Origin: Waltergamsia citrina
Taxonomy: Eukaryota > Ascomycota > Sordariomycetes > Hypocreales > Bionectriaceae
NCBI GenBank assembly: GCA_022814615.1
Contig: JAKLNE010000016.1
Location: 496,001 to 560,000, forward strand
Direction of reading: 5' to 3'
Length of the DNA stretch: 64,000 bases
The translations under genes and the position numbers were made by a program. Shown here piece by piece: positions 58,453 through 64,000 of this stretch; positions within the stretch are counted from its first letter, which is position 1, and each line of letters starts with the position of its first letter. The notes beneath the pieces are model-generated. The model had not been told where the DNA came from, did no database searches, and saw only the letters and a list, made by a program, of their open reading frames with translations.

Positions 58453-59245
58453 GTCTGAGCATGGATGTTAAGAGGCCAGTATCATTGCAACCTGTTCAGT
58501 ATATTATTGCGCCCCTTAATTGAGGTTAACCAAGGAGCTGAACAAATACCAAATAGCAGTAGACAATGGTTATATATGAAGAGGAGGCTGTAGCTTCGAG
58601 CATGAGGAATGAGACAAATGAATCACATAATGAGATGGGTAACATGTGCTCCTGAGTTGTGGTGGGTGATGTTGTCCAGGCTGAGACCTCCTTCTCCACG
58701 AATACCATAAGAAGCTTGGGCGCATTGTGCCTACCGAACGACTTTGAAACCGGGCAAGAGAGACAAAGAGAGACATGAAGAGCAAGAGCACTGAAGATGT
58801 TGTGCGTTTCCTCCTTCATTGAATGATCCTCCATGGCATCTAACTTATCGGCCGAGCAGTCTTGTGATGCCACCCCTGAGCTGTTAAGGTACTGTGATGA
58901 AGAAAATTCTGGTCTGAGCCATAGATAACGACAACCTGGGACAAAACCAAAGTAACATATAAGATCACTGTTTACTCGTGGGGATTCGCTGGGATCGTTC
59001 GCACAGAGCTGTCGCCGGGCTCATGGACCGAAAAACTTTGTCGAATTTCCTTGTACATTCAAATCTATCATACACCCGGTAGCCCGCCTAATATACAACA
59101 ATTAAGCAACAGAGTCGCGTTTTTTGAAACCGTCCATTATTTTTATCCCATCTTCGTAGCTCGCACTCGTCGTGGTTTATTGGCTACGGATAAGGTTAGC
59201 AAACTCGAAACTCATCGCCGGTCATATCGGTCGGGTTATGGTCGC
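58453..59245. other. Intergenic, unknown gene promoter and TOM6 3' region
   Basis: A 115-codon minus-strand frame (58526-58873) is hydrophobic in its second half; it might hold an unrecognised 5' exon of the gene at 56714-58452, but I could not join it. Nothing else seen. Confidence 0.45.
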
Positions 59246-59493
59246 TTACGGAGGCAGCAGGATCTCGCCCCATGAGCTGGAAAGGAAAGTAACGGCAACC
59301 TGATTACAATGTTAGCTGAGACACAACAACTCAAAAGTCCCGAAGGAGTGCTTACGCCGAAGAGGCCAATGCTGCGGACAACAGCGGCGTTCTCAGAGGA
59401 AGTCAGGGCATCGTAGGTAGAACCGAAGAAACCCTTAGGGGCAGCACCGCCACGGGCTCCGGCGCGCTCGACGACAATCTTCTTAGGAGGCAT
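59246..59493 (-). CDS. tom6: Mitochondrial import receptor subunit TOM6
   Basis: Small subunit stabilising the TOM translocase of the outer mitochondrial membrane. Minus-strand exons 59493-59356 and 59299-59246 with a 56-nt intron (donor GTAAGC); 63 aa. MPPKKIVVERAGARGGAAPKG is a basic cytosolic segment, then FFGSTYDALTSSENAAVVRSIG and a single tail-anchor-like helix (LFGVAVTFLSS) closing SWGEILLPP. Yeast Tom6 shares the layout of one C-terminal helix followed by a short L/P-rich end. An alternative is another small TOM subunit (Tom5/Tom7), less likely by layout. Confidence 0.75.
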
Positions 59494-59802
59494 TGTGGGA
59501 AATCTGAAAGCTGTGGGGGGCGTATTGTGTGATGGATGAAGAAGCTTGGTATGATGCTGTCTCGTTGTTGGTTGCGGTCTTGGGTTGGACAAAAATTTGG
59601 CGACCGCGCATAGCTAAATTTAGCGAGCTGTCCGGTGCTGCTGGACGCGCGCGCTTAAGTCACATGACGCAACCGCAACCAAGGTGATCTATACGTCAGT
59701 GCATCCCCCAAACATCTCACGAGCAACAAAGGTCATCTCCGAATTCATTGGTTGAATGTCCCTTGCTAAAGATGTTATTTACGATGAAACTATTTTGATG
59801 GT
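59494..59802. promoter_or_regulatory. Divergent promoter, TOM6 / unknown conserved gene
   Basis: 309 bp between two outward-facing starts. GCGCGCGC-like alternation at about 59646-59652; no defined site. Confidence 0.4.
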
Positions 59803-60672
59803 ATGGCGGGTAACGGAAATGACCAAGCGGGAGGCTTCCTACCGCCGGATGGCCTCCCCTCCCCTGCACCCTCATCAGCTTCTAATCGAGGGTCGTCTAA
59901 CCTCCCGCATCCACGGGGCAGATCTCTACAGCCAGGGTCAAACAAGGAGGACATGGTGAGAAGGTATGTCGAAGAGCGGCTCTTGCATATATCACGCCGT
60001 TATGTCAAGAAATTCGGTGGATCGGAAGAAGTAGGCGAAGACGTGGTGGGATATAAGGGCTTTGGTGAAGTATGCCGAGATTTAGACGTTGTTGTCAACG
60101 TCCTCTGGATCTCAGGGACTCGTAAGTGTAGATTCTACAGTTCATGAATCAAGACACTGAGGAAAAAAATGGCTGACGCCCTCGCAGCCTCATTGCAAGT
60201 TCCCTTCCTGCTGAGGCTCGGCAGTGATTTTACGCAATACGTGAGATCATTTCCACCTTCGCCAAAAGCATCATTTGACCTTCTGGGCAAGCTCGACCAC
60301 TGTTTTTCAAGTCTGCTGGCAGGTCGAGACGTAGGCTCCAACGAATCACTCCCAGGGTTTGAGAATGGGTTAAGAGCAGGTATGACTACCACCGACATGG
60401 TGCGATGTCGTAGCCTGGTTGAGCAGACGAGATTTTTGATGGTGGAAGTCCTTGGTGGTGTTCCGGATGAAGAGGACGAAGACGAAGACGAAGAGGACAC
60501 TGCTAATGAATCTGATCATCCTGGAACATCCACCACCTCAGCATCTGCCGCGTGGGACATTGACGAAGACCGGCTGCATTTAGACGCGGCCAGGATTTAC
60601 GAGCATACAATTGTTCAGCTTAGCGAACGCTTGGGCGATCCACTTGGGAACGTGAATATTACAGAAAATTGA
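59803..60672 (+). CDS. Conserved-looking protein of unknown function
   Basis: Not named with confidence. Two exons 59803-60121 and 60188-60672; intron 66 nt (donor GTAAGT, acceptor CGCAG); 267 aa. Residues 1-45 are disordered (Pro/Ser/Gly). The folded part starts EDMVRRYVEERLLHISRRYVKKFG and YKGFGEVCRDLDVVVNVLWISGT, then across the junction PSLQVPFLLRLGSDFTQYVRSFPP, FDLLGKLDHCFSSLLAGRD, and TTDMVRCRSLVEQTRFLMVEVL. An acidic run (EEDEDEDEEDT) lies near 210-225, and a last helix AARIYEHTIVQLSERLGDP. The all-helical folded core with Leu/Val heptads suggests a protein-interaction role. It is not a member of a catalytic family I know. Confidence 0.75.
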
Positions 60673-62593
60673 AGGCCAAACCTAGCTTCAGGACCCTCTG
60701 TGTCGTGGCAGCAACTACATTCTGGGCGAGTTTTAGACCCTGGCTCCACCGGCATAACATCAGGGAGTCTGGTCATGGAGATAATCTTTCTGCACGGACA
60801 ATTGGTTCCCTTGCCCTATCACTGCCCGAATTTTCTTTGGGCGCTTGAACTGGATCTTATCTTGCGAGCAGCCGATGACTCGTTCACAATGCGATTGAAG
60901 CAGCTTATCCAAACATGTCACTTTGCAGGCTCTCTGCAGACAGACAATTCAAGACTCGGTGAGCCAAAGAAGTCGCTGGGCATCAAAACCCAACCCATGA
61001 TAAGGACCAACGCATGAAACCGCCCAGCTTGTTGGCTGTGCAGATTACCGTTGTTTATCTGCTGCAATGAAACGCCAGCCAGCACCCGCGTCAGACCAAG
61101 TAAGCTGAACCGCGAAATTCTATTAGAGCATCTTCGCCAATGGCGATCAGCGACTGGCCCTTACCTAAAACCAACCCTGATCGACAGCGCTATTTCCTGA
61201 GTGCCGAGACCTTTTCCCGGGAGCATAAACCGTCGCGCATAGACAACACTCAGCCCCCCTGCCCCTGATGAAAAAAAAAAGAGACCCACGCGTTGTCGGC
61301 CTCCTGCAAGGCATACATGGCGGACGGGATGTAAACTGTTTCTCATCAGCACGTATTGGATGATTGGCGTGGGTGAAAAGATGGGATAATAAAACAACGC
61401 AGATGTTTCTGATTCGAGTATAGTGATAGAACAATTGAAAATGGCGCTAGACTAGCAGAGTTTTTTCACGAAACGAAGACCCAGTTGTTAGACTCGGCGT
61501 ACAGCGCTACAGTTGGGAAGTAAGTCGTGACTGGAGAGCCGTACGTTGATATCTTTGTGCGCTATTACTCGTAGTGTCTACGGACCTTTTGCTTTCCAAG
61601 TTTTAGACTGTCATGGCATTCCTGGATCGGCAAAGGAGGCCGATCGATCTCGTCAACTCATTCTCCTCCTGAGTTTTTGAACCTTAGTTCTATCTATCAA
61701 CAAGTCATCTAATAAGGGTGAAGATCTTATAAAGTATGTATGGTGGAGTAAACACCGGTGAAACGAGAACTACACCACTAGGCAAAGCAAGCAACCCGCA
61801 TAATACTCCTTATCCATCTCCCTCCCTCTTAAACAAAATGAAATATCACATGGAGATTCATGCTCCGATGTTTCCGCTCTACCGCCCGTTTGCCGGTCCC
61901 TCACAGATAGGCGTCGTTTAGCGTTACTGCCGCCGGCTTATACTTCCCTCCCCTGCAGCAACCAACCGCTCTCCACTTACCATGGAGAGCCAAGCCCATT
62001 CTCGTTTTGACCCTGGCTCGTTTCAACTTGGACCCTCCAATGTCCATCTTCCCCAATCATGGCTCAACACACGCCCATTTGGTTACGACCATGGTCGCGG
62101 CATCGAGTCTATTGGGCTAAAATCGAGCACTGCCTGTTGTGAATGCGATTGACTGACTACCGTAGTGTTTGCCAAGGCGTGGATATGCGCCGGGCTAAGT
62201 TCTCCTATGCCCGCGGCCGCCGGTCGTTTACACCCATCCCCCCCTTGTTCCTGGATCTCCGTCGCTCCGCCTTATCATGTAAGTGCCGGCCTCCATATAT
62301 GGCTGTGTAGGCCCGATGTTCTAGCTTGACTTTTGCCTCTCTTTCTTTTGCTTCTTGATCTTCTCCATCGTTCACTTTCGCTGCTATCTTGGATAGATAG
62401 ATTCCTTCTTTCACGTTTCCCTCCTTTCTTTCTTTGCCATTGTTCTTCGTTTGCCCTGGAGGCTCCAACTACCTTTCTTTCTTAACCTCAGGGCCTAGTT
62501 GTCCGAGTACACTCATACCTCATCTTCCAAGAGAAGCTATCCTATCATTCATACTCTGTGCGAGTTTATACGACTTAGATACATTCCCTAACC
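60673..62593. other. Intergenic, 1.9 kb, nothing recognised
   Basis: Frames at 60700-61017, 61161-61434, 61736-61921 and 62205-62468 lack recognisable content. An A-run at 61269-61280 and CT-rich sequence at 62330-62470, probably the GH16 leader. Confidence 0.5.
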
Positions 62594-63515
62594 ATGAAAC
62601 CCTCATTCTTTTACAACGCCCTTCTCACGGCACCCCTAGCCTTGGCCGTCAAGCCCCCTAGCCTCGATGGCATGGAACTTGTCTGGCACGATGACTTCAA
62701 AGGCTGCGCAGGCTGTGAACCCAACATGAAGCAATGGGAACACCGCATGCACCTCGATCACAACAACGAACTCCAGGAATACACCGATTCCACCAAAAAC
62801 GTCCAGCTGTCCGGCGGCCATACCATGCAGATCGTCCCCTGGAAGAACAAAAAGGGTGGATGGACTTCTGCTCGCGTTGAGACCCTTGACTCCTGGACAC
62901 CTTCCCCAGGCAAGAAGATGCGCTGGCAAGCTGGTATTCGCATGGGAGACGGCGCCGTAAAGCAGGGGCTCTGGCCTGCTTATTGGATGCTAGGTGATAG
63001 CGTTCGACATGGAACAGACTGGCCCATGTGCGGCGAGCTCGACATCTTCGAACAAGTAAACGGCGTCATGGAAGGTTTCGGCACTGTCCACTGCGGCAAA
63101 GACGACAACGACGGCGGGGCCTGCAACGAGCCAATCGGCCTCCAATCCTCTGCCGTCATTTCCAGCACCGAATTCCATAACTGGTCTCTGCAAGTAGACC
63201 GTACGTCCGGAGACTGGAAGCAGCAGTCTATCCAGTGGCTGTTGGACGGTGTTGCTTTCCAGACTGTTACGGGGGCGGATATCGGTGATGCTGGTGTTTG
63301 GTCGACGCTTGCCCATTCTCCTTTTTATATGATTTTCAATGTCGCTGTTGGCGGTGACTGGCCGGTAAGTTCTCGAAAACAAACGAATACCCTATGCTGT
63401 GTAAGTGTGTTAGTTGCTAACATATGTCGTACAGGGGAACCCTAGCGAGTTGACGCATGACGGTTACGACAACATGATGGAGATAGAGTACGCTGCTGTC
63501 TACGAGTCCAAGTAG
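62594..63515 (+). CDS. Secreted glycoside hydrolase family 16 glucanase
   Basis: Predicted to cleave beta-1,3 or mixed-linkage glucans in cell walls. Exons 62594-63364 and 63435-63515 (70-nt intron, donor GTAAGT, acceptor TACAG); 283 aa. Signal peptide MKPSFFYNALLTAPLALAV, then LVWHDDFKG, HNNELQEYTDSTKNVQLSGG, GLWPAYWMLG and the catalytic GELDIFE with nucleophile Glu148, Asp150 and acid/base Glu153. The end HDGYDNMMEIEYAAVYESK is the usual family terminus (strand ME-I-EYVRVYQ-like). Length fits single-domain GH16. Substrate within GH16 (laminarinase or mixed-linkage) cannot be told. Confidence 0.92.
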
Positions 63516-64000
63516 AATAGACGAGTGGAACTCTTTTGTGTGTTGACTTTTCTCAAAGGCGGGCCTCTTAAAAGACGCGTATGGATCGCGATAGAGACCG
63601 CATAGACTAGGTGGTTCACCTAGATAAAATTCTGGATAGACTTGAGCGGTGATACCCAATAAAGAATATTGACCATACCCTGACCTACCTATAAAAAGCT
63701 GCCCCCTCCTTGACTGAGCAGCAATTTAATGAAGTTGAGCTTCAGCAGTATGCAAAGCTAAGTAGAAATATACGAAATCAGGCGAACAGGAAGGATAGCT
63801 CCAAATGGATGGGATATCATTGAGCAGTTGTCTTAATAGTAAGTGAAAAGTAGCAAAATATGTAATTTTTTGGACCCTTCGATAACAACCAAAGCACGCA
63901 CTTTACAGAGAAGGGGGTTCGCTTCCTCGTCTGCCTTCTTCCCCGGCCTCCCAAGAATAACATAATAAAGATAGCAATGAAAACAACGGTAGAAGCGTAA
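63516..64000. other. Intergenic to right edge
   Basis: 3' region of the GH16 gene and unassigned sequence. No gene recognised. Confidence 0.5.

Noticed and set aside
58526..58873. 115-codon minus frame as first exon of the FE...C protein
   Set aside because: No donor/acceptor pair joins it in phase to the ATG-containing exon convincingly.

Overview
This window reads as nuclear DNA of a filamentous ascomycete (Pezizomycotina, probably Sordariomycetes; I would not name a genus). The reasons are short introns (about 47-106 nt) with GTRNGT donors and CTRAC/CTAAC branch sites, fungal-only proteins (Pth11/fungal-rhodopsin type membrane protein, Ste2 pheromone receptor, fungal protoglobin, Tom6), and a large extremely AT-rich block that looks like saturated repeat-induced point mutation (RIP). 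All gene models below were spliced by hand from the sequence and each one closes in phase unless stated otherwise. I saw no tRNA, rRNA or CRISPR array.

Layout. 1-7605: almost pure A+T, no genes, built from diverged direct and inverted repeat copies and interrupted by one 213-bp island of normal base composition (3264-3476) that carries four successive perfect inverted repeats. 7606-28879: gene-poor accessory-type DNA with an O-methyltransferase, a seven-helix Pth11-like protein whose second intron is a spliceosomal twin intron, a feruloyl-esterase-like CE1 hydrolase, a type-1 methionine aminopeptidase and a large secreted acidic protein of unknown function, separated by 1-4 kb of apparently empty sequence. 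28880-60672: a gene-dense core of conserved genes: protoglobin, a histidine phosphatase with a damaged splice acceptor, GUF1, an MIT-domain protein, CTNNBL1, V-ATPase subunit G, PET117, RPB2, indoleamine 2,3-dioxygenase, VPS23/TSG101, STE2, two proteins I cannot name, and TOM6. 60673-64000: intergenic DNA and a secreted GH16 glucanase.

The genes do not form one pathway. GUF1, PET117 and TOM6 serve mitochondria; RPB2 and CTNNBL1 serve transcription and splicing; VPS23, the MIT protein and V-ATPase G serve endosome/vacuole traffic and acidification; the esterase, GH16 enzyme and large secreted protein would act outside the cell. The most interesting items are the stwintron, the structured GC island inside the AT block, the histidine phosphatase lacking an AG acceptor, the three-nucleotide coding exon plus 9-nt microexon of the V-ATPase G gene, and a four-copy FE...C motif in an unrecognised protein.
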